From JACDAF01 sp036276035 (GTDB lineage Bacteria > Chloroflexota > Limnocylindria > P2-11E), in contig DASUCM010000097.1 in NCBI GenBank assembly GCA_036276035.1, positions 1-21,216 on the forward strand: a DNA stretch of 21,216 bases, given 5' to 3'. Position 1 is the stretch's first letter. Every line of letters starts with the position of its first letter. Positions 6,836 to 14,155 of this stretch are shown piece after piece. The notes under the pieces were generated by a model that was not told the origin of the DNA, did no database searches, and was given only the letters and a program-made list of their open reading frames with translations. A program made the position numbers and the translations under genes.

Positions 6836-8095
6836 ATGCAGAGGGACGGGCGCCGCGTCGTCGTGACCGGCGTCGGCATGGTCACGCCGCTCGGCGCGAC
6901 CGTGCAGAAGACCTGGGAGGGCCTCGTCGCGGGCCGCAGCGGCATCGCGACGATCACGCGCTTCGACCCGAAGGCGCGGGGCCTCGAGGTGCACATCGCC
7001 GGCGAGGCGAACGACTTCGACCCGCTCCTGTACATGGACCGCAAGGAGGCGAAGCGGGCCGACCGCTTCGCGCAGTTCGCCGTCGCGTCCGCGTCGCAGG
7101 CGCTCGCCGACTCGGGGCTCCAGATCACCGCGGACATCGCGCCGCGCGTCGGCGTCGTGTTCGGGTCGGGGATCGGGGGCGTTTCCACGCTCGTCGACAA
7201 CGTGATCGCGCACGAGAAGGACCCGCGCAAGGTCTCCGCGTTCATGATCCCGATGATGATCATGGACATGGCGTCCGGTGAGGTCGCCATGAAGTTCGGC
7301 GCAAAGGGCCCGAACCTCGCGACGGTCTCCGCCTGCGCCTCGAGCGGCCACGCGATCGGGTTGGCGCTCGACGCGATCCGCCGCGGCCAGGCCGACGTCA
7401 TGCTCGCCGGGGGCTCCGAGGCCGGTCTCATCGCGGTCGCCATCGGCGCCTTCGACGCGATGCGGGCGCTGTCGCGCCGCAACGACGAGCCGGAGAAGGC
7501 CTCACGGCCGTTCGACAAGGAGCGCGACGGCTTCGTCTTCAGCGAGGGCGGGGCCTGCCTCGTCCTCGAGGAGGAGAGCTTCGCGGTCGCGCGTGGGGCG
7601 CGGATCGTCGGCGAGATCTCAGGCTACGGCTCGACGGCGGACGCGCACCACATCACCGCGCCGCCACCGGGAGCGAGCGGCGCGGTCCGCGCGATGATGG
7701 CCGCCATCGAGGACGCCGGCATCACGCCGGACCAGATCGGCTACGTGAACGCGCACGGGACCTCCACGCCGGCGAACGACGCTGCGGAGACCGCGGCGCT
7801 GAAGACGGTGCTCGGCGACCGTGCCGCGAGCGTCCCGGTCTCGTCGACGAAGTCGATGACCGGGCACATGCTCGGTGCGGCGGGCGCGGTGGAGGCGATC
7901 ATCTGCATCCTCGCGATGCGCGACGGCGTGCTGCCACCCACGATCAACCAGGATGTCGCCGACCCCGAGTGCGACCTCGACTACGTCCCGAACCGCTCGC
8001 GCAAGGCCGATGTCGAATACTCGCTCTCGAACTCGATGGGCTTCGGCGGCCACAACGTCGCGCTCGTCATGAAGCGCCGGAACGGCGCGGCATGA
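6836..8095 (+). CDS. fabF: 3-oxoacyl-ACP synthase II (KAS II) FabF
   Basis: FabF condenses malonyl-ACP with a growing acyl-ACP in the elongation step of type II fatty-acid synthesis. The 419-residue product has the normal length and begins RRVVVTGVGMVTPLG, the usual family N-terminus. The catalytic triad is present: Cys167 in TVSACASSGHAIG, His307 in YVNAHGTSTPAND and His344 in STKSMTGHMLGAAG. The ending NSMGFGGHNVALVMKR is also typical. The gene follows the MarR regulator by 26 bp and precedes accB by 16 bp, forming a lipid-synthesis pair. No fabD, fabG or acpP gene is next to it. A KAS of secondary metabolism is less likely, because the sequence keeps the full FabF pattern and sits beside accB. 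Confidence 0.96.
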   Translation: MQRDGRRVVVTGVGMVTPLGATVQKTWEGLVAGRSGIATITRFDPKARGLEVHIAGEANDFDPLLYMDRKEAKRADRFAQFAVASASQALADSGLQITADIAPRVGVVFGSGIGGVSTLVDNVIAHEKDPRKVSAFMIPMMIMDMASGEVAMKFGAKGPNLATVSACASSGHAIGLALDAIRRGQADVMLAGGSEAGLIAVAIGAFDAMRALSRRNDEPEKASRPFDKERDGFVFSEGGACLVLEEESFAVARGARIVGEISGYGSTADAHHITAPPPGASGAVRAMMAAIEDAGITPDQIGYVNAHGTSTPANDAAETAALKTVLGDRAASVPVSSTKSMTGHMLGAAGAVEAIICILAMRDGVLPPTINQDVADPECDLDYVPNRSRKADVEYSLSNSMGFGGHNVALVMKRRNGAA

Positions 8096-8111
8096 CCGGC
8101 GTGAGCGCCGC

Positions 8112-8591
8112 ATGAGCGACGTGCGGGAGCGCGCGACAGAGCTGGCGCGCGAGCTCATCGGACGCCTCGGCTCGGATGGCGTCCGCGAGCTCGAGGTGCG
8201 CGAGAACGGCATCCGCGTGCGCGTCGTCGCCGCCGGCGCGGCGGCCGCTGCGGCACCGGCTTCAGCCGCGGCTCCCGCTGCGGCCGCGCCCCCGATCGCG
8301 CCGGGCGGCGGCGCGATGGCCTCCGTCGTCGTCGCGCCCGGGACCGCCGCGACCGGCGCGAAGACGGTGAACGCGCCGCTCACCGGCATCTTCTACCGGT
8401 CGCCGTCGCCGCAGGCGGGCCCGTTCGTGCAGGAGGGCTCGACCGTCGCGGTCGGTGACGTCATCGGGCTCATCGAGGCGATGAAGCTGTTCAACGAGAT
8501 CAAGAGCACCGCGGCCGGGCGCGTGAAGCGCATCGTCGCCGAGAACGGCAAGCTCGTCCGCGCTCACGCGCCGTTGATCGAGCTGGAGTGA
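8112..8591 (+). CDS. accB: Biotin carboxyl carrier protein of acetyl-CoA carboxylase
   Basis: This is the BCCP subunit of acetyl-CoA carboxylase, which carries carboxybiotin between the biotin carboxylase and carboxyltransferase sites. The 159-residue product has the family's three parts: an N-terminal helical region ending in a short beta segment (VRELEVRENGIRVRV), a flexible Ala/Pro-rich linker at about residues 40-65, and a C-terminal biotinyl domain. The biotinylation motif EAMKLFNEI is present with acceptor Lys125, as is GIFYRSPSPQAGPFVQEG, characteristic of AccB rather than of a pyruvate carboxylase domain. The Shine-Dalgarno is weak, so coupling to fabF is likely. Its stop overlaps the start of the next small gene. 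The partner accC is at the left edge of the window rather than adjacent, which is the usual order. Confidence 0.95.
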   Translation: MSDVRERATELARELIGRLGSDGVRELEVRENGIRVRVVAAGAAAAAAPASAAAPAAAAPPIAPGGGAMASVVVAPGTAATGAKTVNAPLTGIFYRSPSPQAGPFVQEGSTVAVGDVIGLIEAMKLFNEIKSTAAGRVKRIVAENGKLVRAHAPLIELE

Positions 8592-8767
8592 CCGTCCTGG
8601 GCGCGGCCTGCGTGGTGTGCAAGACCGCGCTCGGGGCCACGCCGATCAGGCTGCGCTACGAGGGCCAGACCTACGCCTTCGATCGCGACCTCTGCAAGCG
8701 CATCTTCCAGGAGAACCCCGACCGCTACCTCGACGCGGACGGCGGAGTGCTGCCGGAGCCGAGGTAG
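8588..8767 (+). CDS. Small YHS-like metal-binding protein (59 aa)
   Basis: This small gene starts with GTG overlapping the accB stop (GTGA at 8588-8591) and encodes 59 residues. The sequence CVVC (Cys8, Cys11), then YEGQTYAFDRDLCKRIFQEN and PDRYLD, matches the YHS domain pattern (CxxC ... Y-x-G-K-x-Y-x-F-C-x-x-x-C-K-x-x-F ... P-x-x-Y). One difference is that the first cysteine of the second pair is an aspartate here (FDRDLC) while Cys36 is kept, giving three cysteines plus Asp as possible metal ligands. YHS domains are found in metal-handling proteins and as stand-alone modules. Being coupled to accB and followed 3 bp later by a regulator gene, it belongs to the fabF-accB transcript. Its role is unknown; metal binding is inferred from the family. 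Confidence 0.75.
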   Translation: MTVLGAACVVCKTALGATPIRLRYEGQTYAFDRDLCKRIFQENPDRYLDADGGVLPEPR

Positions 8768-8770
8768 CCC

Positions 8771-10423
8771 GTGCGCGCGTCGTGGCCGGCCCAGCTTGCC
8801 GCGGACCTCCGCACGGTCCGTGCGCGGCGCGGCACGACGCGGACGCAGGCGCTCGCCCGTCTTGCGGACACCGCGCACACGCACGTCGTCGCGGACGAGG
8901 TCGAACGGGTCCACGCGGATGCGACGCTCACCGACCCCTGGCTCGCGTACGCCGCGGCGCGGCGCCGGCTCGCGCGCGACGAGCAGGCCCCCGCGCTCGA
9001 GCTCCTCGCCCGCGCGCAGGCACTGCTCGGCGCCCGCGACGACGCGGCTCTCATCGCACGCGTCGCCTTCACGGTCGGCGGGTTGCAGATCACGGCCTCG
9101 GAGGCGGCCGCGGCAGACGTGACGCTCACGTGGGCCGAAGGCATGCTGGGCGGGCGCGCCGACGCCGCCCCGGACATCGCGCACCTGCGGGCGCTCATCG
9201 CGGAGCAGCGCGGCGACCGCGATCGTGCGCTGGCCGGGTACCGCACGGCCTTACGGCGGCGGGCGCACGCACTGACACCGCTCTCTGCCGTGTTGGCCAT
9301 GCGCAACCTCGGCGCCGCCCTCGTCGATTCGGATCCGCTCGAGGCGAGGTCCCTCTACTCGCTCGCGCTCGCGCAGCTCCAGGCGCACGAGCTCGATCCG
9401 GCGATCCGGCCGGCGCTCGCGAACGCGCTCGCGTACTCGCTCATCTGTCTCGGCGACCTCCCGACCGCGCGCGAGGCGCTCGACCGCGCCGGGCGGGATG
9501 CGGTCGCGCAGCGCCGCGCGCGCATCGTCCTCTACACGCGATTCAACGGCGCGATCATCGACGAGCTCGAAGGGGCGGCGCCCGCGGCCTCGAGCGCGCT
9601 GGCCGCCCTGGAAGACGAGGCGCGGGACACGGGCCTGGAGGACATCGCGGCCTGGGCGCGGCTCCGGCGCGCCTGGCTTGACCTCCGTCGCGGGGAGACC
9701 GCGGGCATCGCGGCGACCCTCCTTCGGGTGCGCGGCGCGGCGTACACCGACGCCGTCGGCGCGCTCCGCGCGATCCTCGCGTTCCAGCGGTCGCGAGACG
9801 CGGAGGCGCGCCGCAGCTTCAGCGACACCGCGAGGCGCTTCGGAGCGCGCGGCGATCGCCTCGGGCAGTTCGCCATGCTGCTGTGGCTCGCGCTCGCCGA
9901 GGAGCGTGCCGGCCGGACGGTGGCGGCGCGCCGTCAAGCGGCCGCCGCGTGCGCCCTCGGTTCGGAGCGCGGCTTCGTGCTCTCCCCGAACTGGTGGGCG
10001 CCCGAGATCGTCGACGCCGCGCGCCGCCTCGCGTCGCGAGCGGATCTCGAGTACGCGGCTGGTCTGCACCGGCCGCCGGACGCGACCCCTCGCACCCGTT
10101 CCTCCCGCGTGACGATCTCCTCCGACGCGATCCGTGTCGATGGTGTGGTGCTGCCCGCGGAGCGCTGGCGCGTCGGCCGCTCCGGAAGCGGCGTGCTGCG
10201 CCGGCTCTTCGGCGCGCTCGTCGCCGCGTACCCGGCCGGCATCCACCGCGACGCGCTGGCCGACCTGCTCTGGCCCGACAGCGAAGGAGACAAAGCGGTC
10301 CGCAACCTGTACGCGGCGACGGACGACCTCCGCCGTCTGCTCGCGGAGCTGCCGGGCGTGCGGCTGGCGTCCCAGGAGGGCCGTTACCTGCTCGCGTTCG
10401 GAGACAACGTCACGCTCGGCTGA
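8771..10423 (+). CDS. TPR-containing regulator with C-terminal winged-helix (SARP-like) DNA-binding domain
   Basis: The product has 550 residues. Most of it (about 30-440) is alpha-helical and Ala/Arg/Leu-rich with degenerate tetratricopeptide-like repeats, for example LRALIAEQRGDRDRALAGYR and LANALAYSLICLGDLPTARE. The last 80 residues (about 470-545) look like the winged helix of SARP/OmpR-type regulators: LRRLFGALVAAYPAGIHRDA, LADLLWPDSEGDKAVRNLYA, then ATDDLRRLLAELPGVRL and ASQEGRYLL, with the typical LLWPD and R-N-L-Y-A-A-x-x-D-L-R-R-L-L signature. Classical SARPs have this domain at the N-terminus ahead of the BTAD/TPR region, so the order here is reversed. GTG 8771 has GAGG 6 bp upstream. 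Two envelope proteins follow, which it may regulate. No ATPase or receiver domain is visible. Confidence 0.72.
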   Translation: MRASWPAQLAADLRTVRARRGTTRTQALARLADTAHTHVVADEVERVHADATLTDPWLAYAAARRRLARDEQAPALELLARAQALLGARDDAALIARVAFTVGGLQITASEAAAADVTLTWAEGMLGGRADAAPDIAHLRALIAEQRGDRDRALAGYRTALRRRAHALTPLSAVLAMRNLGAALVDSDPLEARSLYSLALAQLQAHELDPAIRPALANALAYSLICLGDLPTAREALDRAGRDAVAQRRARIVLYTRFNGAIIDELEGAAPAASSALAALEDEARDTGLEDIAAWARLRRAWLDLRRGETAGIAATLLRVRGAAYTDAVGALRAILAFQRSRDAEARRSFSDTARRFGARGDRLGQFAMLLWLALAEERAGRTVAARRQAAAACALGSERGFVLSPNWWAPEIVDAARRLASRADLEYAAGLHRPPDATPRTRSSRVTISSDAIRVDGVVLPAERWRVGRSGSGVLRRLFGALVAAYPAGIHRDALADLLWPDSEGDKAVRNLYAATDDLRRLLAELPGVRLASQEGRYLLAFGDNVTLG

Positions 10424-10467
10424 CCCCCAAGAGCTCCCCCCAACCAGGCGCGCAGGCTGCGGCGGTC

Positions 10468-10475
10468 GGAGGTGA
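10468..10475 (+). promoter_or_regulatory. Strong Shine-Dalgarno GGAGGTGA
   Basis: This is a full match to the anti-Shine-Dalgarno sequence, ending 4 bp before ATG 10480 (7 bp from the GGAGG core). It fixes the start of the secreted protein, whose frame stays open far upstream through the preceding gene. Confidence 0.85.
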
Positions 10476-10479
10476 CCTC

Positions 10480-11601
10480 ATGCCGATCCCGCTCATGCTC
10501 AGCCTTCTGTTCGCGGTCGCGGTCCTCGGCGTCCGGGCCGGTGCGGTGATCGCGTCCGACCGCGACACGCTCATCTGCGGGACGCTCACCGCGCACGAGC
10601 GCTCCAGCGCCGAGCGCACGGGAAGCGTCACCATCGGGGGCACCACGGTCGTGCTCGCCGCCGAGCCGCTGTACAGCGCGCATCCGGGCACGCAGGAGCG
10701 CCTGCGGGTCGGGACCGCGATCTGCTTCTCCGCGACCTACGACCCTGCCGGCGAGGCGTTCCAGTACCTCGTGAACGCGATGCCCGATCCGATGTGTGCG
10801 AAGGTCATCTCCATCGAGCGGCCATCTGCGACGCGGAGCGGGAGCGCGCGTCTCGAGTGGCTGGGCACCGGGACGTTCGCGATCCCGGCCGGCACCGATG
10901 TCGGACCGGATACCTTTCCGGGTCAGCCGTGCTTCCGGCTCGCCCTCGACCCGGCGGGCAGAGCGCAGGTCGTCGGCCGCGTGCTCACCGTCGCGGATCG
11001 CACCGCGCTGCGCTTGAGCGCCTGCGGCCTCGTCGTCGCGTGGGACGCGCCCACGCGCGTCTCCGCGGGCCTGCTGCGCCACGACAGCGCGGGCACGATC
11101 CGGATCGGCACGCGGACGTACGTGATCGCGGCCGGCACGGAGTACAGCACGGTGAACGCGTCACCGGTCGTCGGCGAGCCGACGTGCCTGAGCGCGGCGC
11201 TCGACGCGGACGGCCTGATCATCGAGTACGCGGCCCAGCCCGGCCTGCTGAGCCCCGTCTGCGCGTCCGCACCGGTGGAGTACGTCGCGCCGACCGCGAT
11301 GGCCGACGGCGCCGTCGTGACACATCGCGGTTCGATCTACACCTACACCGCCGGAAGCTTCCGCTACCGGATCCCGGCCGGCACCGCGATGCCCGCGGAT
11401 GCCGCGAGCGGTGCGTACTGCTGGGTGCTCTCGCTCGACGCGGGCGGCGACGCGATCGTGACCGGGGCACGGGAGCGTCCGCCGGTCGAGGGCGTCGCGA
11501 CCGCGCCGCGGACCAGCCCCGCGATCGGCTCGCTGCCGAACACGAGCACAGCGCCATCCCGCGAGGCGTTCGCCAGCCTTCCGATCGAGGCATGGCCGTG
11601 A
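10480..11601 (+). CDS. Secreted protein with two eight-cysteine-paired, internally duplicated halves
   Basis: This 373-residue protein has an N-terminal hydrophobic segment (residues 3-25) and is probably secreted or anchored. After it come two homologous halves, about 31-168 and 180-330. Each has a first module ending in a Cys-containing pair of strands and a second module with the pattern F-x-I-P-A-G-T: compare FAIPAGTDVG (133-142) with YRIPAGTAMP (296-305), and CGTLTA (33) with CGLVVA (182). Each half has four cysteines (33, 82, 106, 151 and 182, 236, 261, 314), which correspond one to one, so disulfides or a repeated fold are likely. The strand pattern resembles DUF5666-like small beta domains, but I do not recognise a named family. 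It overlaps the next gene and follows a regulator. Function unknown. Confidence 0.75.
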   Translation: MPIPLMLSLLFAVAVLGVRAGAVIASDRDTLICGTLTAHERSSAERTGSVTIGGTTVVLAAEPLYSAHPGTQERLRVGTAICFSATYDPAGEAFQYLVNAMPDPMCAKVISIERPSATRSGSARLEWLGTGTFAIPAGTDVGPDTFPGQPCFRLALDPAGRAQVVGRVLTVADRTALRLSACGLVVAWDAPTRVSAGLLRHDSAGTIRIGTRTYVIAAGTEYSTVNASPVVGEPTCLSAALDADGLIIEYAAQPGLLSPVCASAPVEYVAPTAMADGAVVTHRGSIYTYTAGSFRYRIPAGTAMPADAASGAYCWVLSLDAGGDAIVTGARERPPVEGVATAPRTSPAIGSLPNTSTAPSREAFASLPIEAWP

Positions 11602-12914
11602 CCTCGCGGCAGGTCGCGGTGCTTGCGGTCATCGGCCTCGGCGCGGCGCTCGCTGCGGCGATCCTTCTCGCTGATCCGGCCAGGCCCGCCGCGAGCCCGA
11701 CGCCGGCGGATCGGCTGCGCGCAGCCACGGCGTCCATCGGGCCGTCATCCAGCCCGAGTGCCGGGATCCCCTCCGCCACGGCGCCTGCGCGCTCGCCGAG
11801 TGCGGGCGCCGGCGTGCAGGGGCTCGAGACCGCCGGCCTCGGCACCCTGCGGGGCGACTGGGTCTTCGCGGTCCGCGAGACCTACCTCCCGGAGACCGTA
11901 CGAGTTCGCGTGGACGTCCTTGCGGCCCCGCTCGCACCGTCGGGCACTGCACCCGCGCCGCGGACCGTCGCGTCGTACGTGAAGTCGGCCGGTGGCGTGA
12001 CGCTGCCTCCGTCCGAGGTCCTGCCCCGGCAGTTCTCTCCGGATGGACGGCGCCTTGCGCTCAACACGCCGATGGGGATCGTGCTGCTCGAGCTTGAGAC
12101 CGGCAGCGCGCGTGTACTCGCCGAAGGTCAGGACCCGATCTGGGGATACGGCGAGCGCGTCGCCTTCATTCGCGGCGACCCGAGCGCGCCGCGCACGCAG
12201 ACCACCAGCTGGGTGATCTCGGCGTCCGGCGGCACGCCCGTCGAGCACATCTGCGGCCCGGCTCTCGCGTGGACGTACGACGGGTCCGCCTGCGTCCGCG
12301 GCGCCGCGGGCGGCATCGTCCTGGACTTTCCGGGCCAGCCCACAGGATCGCCCGGCACCGGCTGGTCCATCGCGTTCGACCCTTTCTCGCGGGGCGAGGT
12401 GCCGCTCACCGTCCGCCCGCAGCCCGGTGTCACCGTCCTGGCCGTCGCGTCGACCGATCTGCCGCGGGGAGGAGCGGCGCAAGGCCCGCGGACCGACGGC
12501 GCGCATCAACACCAGATCGAGGTGCTGAGCACGTCCGGTGGGTCGCAGACGGTCGTCGCGAGCGAGAGCGGCCGCTTCACGGAGGTGCGGTTCGCCGAGC
12601 CGCGCTGGAATCCTCGCTCGGACCAGATCCTCTACCGCATCGAGGGGTCTCGGAGGCGCGAGACCCACATCGTCGATGCGACGACGAAGCAGGATGTCCT
12701 CGCCCGGATCAGCGGCATCGCGCGCGCTGCTGAGTGGACGCCGAACGGGGAGCAGATCGTGTACCTCACGCATCCGGACATGCCGGTCGGCCATGCGACA
12801 GAGGTTCGTGCGGTGCGGCCCATCAGTGGGCGCGACGACCGCGTGCTCATGCGCGCGGACGGCGCGGCGCAGACGACGTTCACCAGTCTCGCCGCGCGCG
12901 GATATCCCGACTAG
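11598..12914 (+). CDS. Membrane-anchored beta-propeller (TolB/WD40-like) protein
   Basis: The product (438 residues from GTG 11598) has one N-terminal membrane helix (VAVLAVIGLGAALAAAILLA), a Ser/Pro/Ala-rich linker at about 28-75 and an extracellular domain with repeated beta-propeller blades. Blade-like segments include PRQFSPDGRRLALNTPMGIV, DPIWGYGERVAFIRGD, EPRWNPRSDQILYRIEG and AAEWTPNGEQIVYLTH, the TolB/WD40-like pattern of W-x-P/S-D/N-G/S followed by a hydrophobic strand. The GAGG at 11587-11590 is 7 bp from GTG 11598 but only 1 bp from an in-frame ATG at 11592, so GTG 11598, which overlaps the upstream TGA as GTGA, is preferred; ATG 11592 would add two residues. The gene is coupled to the secreted repeat protein and ends tail to tail with the Nramp gene. 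Ligand unknown. Confidence 0.78.
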   Translation: MTSRQVAVLAVIGLGAALAAAILLADPARPAASPTPADRLRAATASIGPSSSPSAGIPSATAPARSPSAGAGVQGLETAGLGTLRGDWVFAVRETYLPETVRVRVDVLAAPLAPSGTAPAPRTVASYVKSAGGVTLPPSEVLPRQFSPDGRRLALNTPMGIVLLELETGSARVLAEGQDPIWGYGERVAFIRGDPSAPRTQTTSWVISASGGTPVEHICGPALAWTYDGSACVRGAAGGIVLDFPGQPTGSPGTGWSIAFDPFSRGEVPLTVRPQPGVTVLAVASTDLPRGGAAQGPRTDGAHQHQIEVLSTSGGSQTVVASESGRFTEVRFAEPRWNPRSDQILYRIEGSRRRETHIVDATTKQDVLARISGIARAAEWTPNGEQIVYLTHPDMPVGHATEVRAVRPISGRDDRVLMRADGAAQTTFTSLAARGYPD

Positions 12915-14155
12915 CCGAACCCGAGCGCGCTCGCGACGAGATAGCCGATCGAGAGCGATCCCGCGAGGCCCGCGACGCCCCAGGCGAGGCCCGCGCGCAG
13001 GCGGCCGTTCGCGTCGTCGCCCATGACGGAGCGGTCGCTCGCGAGCCGCGCGATGAACACGAGCACGACCGGCAGCAGCAGGCCGTTCACCGCCTGCGAC
13101 ACGACGATGAGCGGGAGCAGCAGGTCGTGCGGGAAGAGCAGCACGAGCGCGCCGCCCGCGACGATGAGGAAGGTGACGATGCCCATGAAGACGGGCGCGT
13201 CGCGGAAGTCGTGGCTGATGCCTGACTCCCAGCCGAACGCCTCGCAGATCGCGTAGGACGTCGAGAGCGGCATCACCGTGAGCCCGAGGAGCGACGCGCC
13301 GAGCAGTCCGACGCCGAAGAGCAGCCCGGCGGAGTCCCCGGCGAGCGGCCGCAGCGCCCGGGCGGCCTCCTCCGCGGTGTTCGCGGGCACGCCCGCGGGA
13401 TGCAGCACCGAGCCGGACACGACGAGGATGAAGAACGCGAAGACGCCCGCGAGCGTCGCGCCCATGAGCGCATCGAGCCGCGCGGAGCCGAACGACTCGC
13501 GGTCGATGCCCTTGTCGACGACCGACGCCTGCAGGTAGAAGAGGAGGTACGGCGTCACTGTCGTGCCGACGAGCGCGAGCGCCATCACGAGCGCGTTCGG
13601 CTCGGCCGGGATCCGCGGCACGAAGCCTCCGGCGACCTGCGCCCAGTCCGGCCGGAGGATGGCGATGCTCACGGGGTACGCGAGGAACGCGAGGATGAGC
13701 GCGAAGAGCGCGCGCTCGACGACGTGATAGCTCGCGAAGACGATGAGGCCCCACACGACCAACCCTGCGACCGGGACGCTCACGAACGCGGGGACGCCGA
13801 CGAGCCCAAGGCTCGCGGCGATGCCGGCGTACTCCGCGACGACGTTGCTCGCGTTCGCGACGAAGAGCGCGAGCATCGCGACGATGGTCCAGCGGACACC
13901 GAAGCGTTCCCGGATGAGGTCGGAGAGGCCCTTGCCCGTGACCGCGCCCATGCGCGCGCACATCTCCTGAACGACCGCGAGGCTGAGGCTCGCGACGAGC
14001 AGCAGCCAGAGGAGCGAGAACCCGAAGCGCGCGCCCGCCGCGGTGTACGTGGTGACGCCGCCTGCGTCGTTGCCGGCGAAGCCGGTGATGATGCCGGGAC
14101 CCATGACCGCGAGGAACGCGGCGATCGCCGCCCGGCGCCGCCGGACCCGCCTCAC
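12911..14155 (-). CDS. Nramp-family divalent metal transporter with altered metal-site motifs (Nramp-related)
   Basis: This 414-residue integral membrane protein is a member of the Nramp (SLC11) family with about eleven hydrophobic segments. TM1 reads GPGIITGFAGNDAGG: it keeps the metal-binding aspartate (Asp30) but has DAGG where manganese/iron transporters have DPGN. TM6 reads VGTTVTPYLLFYL: the usual G-A-x-x-M-P-H is changed so that the coordinating Met is Thr201 and the His is Tyr203. These changes resemble the Nramp-related magnesium transporters, which lack that Met. GTG 14155 overlaps the upstream stop (GTGA), coupling it to an MgtE-N/CBS protein. The long open frame that continues upstream of the GTG is a shadow of that upstream gene. 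Mg2+ or Mn2+ uptake is plausible; the substrate is inferred. It ends tail to tail with the propeller gene. Confidence 0.85.
   Translation of the reverse strand: MRRVRRRRAAIAAFLAVMGPGIITGFAGNDAGGVTTYTAAGARFGFSLLWLLLVASLSLAVVQEMCARMGAVTGKGLSDLIRERFGVRWTIVAMLALFVANASNVVAEYAGIAASLGLVGVPAFVSVPVAGLVVWGLIVFASYHVVERALFALILAFLAYPVSIAILRPDWAQVAGGFVPRIPAEPNALVMALALVGTTVTPYLLFYLQASVVDKGIDRESFGSARLDALMGATLAGVFAFFILVVSGSVLHPAGVPANTAEEAARALRPLAGDSAGLLFGVGLLGASLLGLTVMPLSTSYAICEAFGWESGISHDFRDAPVFMGIVTFLIVAGGALVLLFPHDLLLPLIVVSQAVNGLLLPVVLVFIARLASDRSVMGDDANGRLRAGLAWGVAGLAGSLSIGYLVASALGFG

Noticed and set aside
9883..10479. Open frame extending far upstream of the secreted duplicated protein
   Set aside because: It overlaps the TPR regulator's coding sequence, and the strong GGAGGTGA at 10468-10475 and the signal peptide fix the start at ATG 10480.
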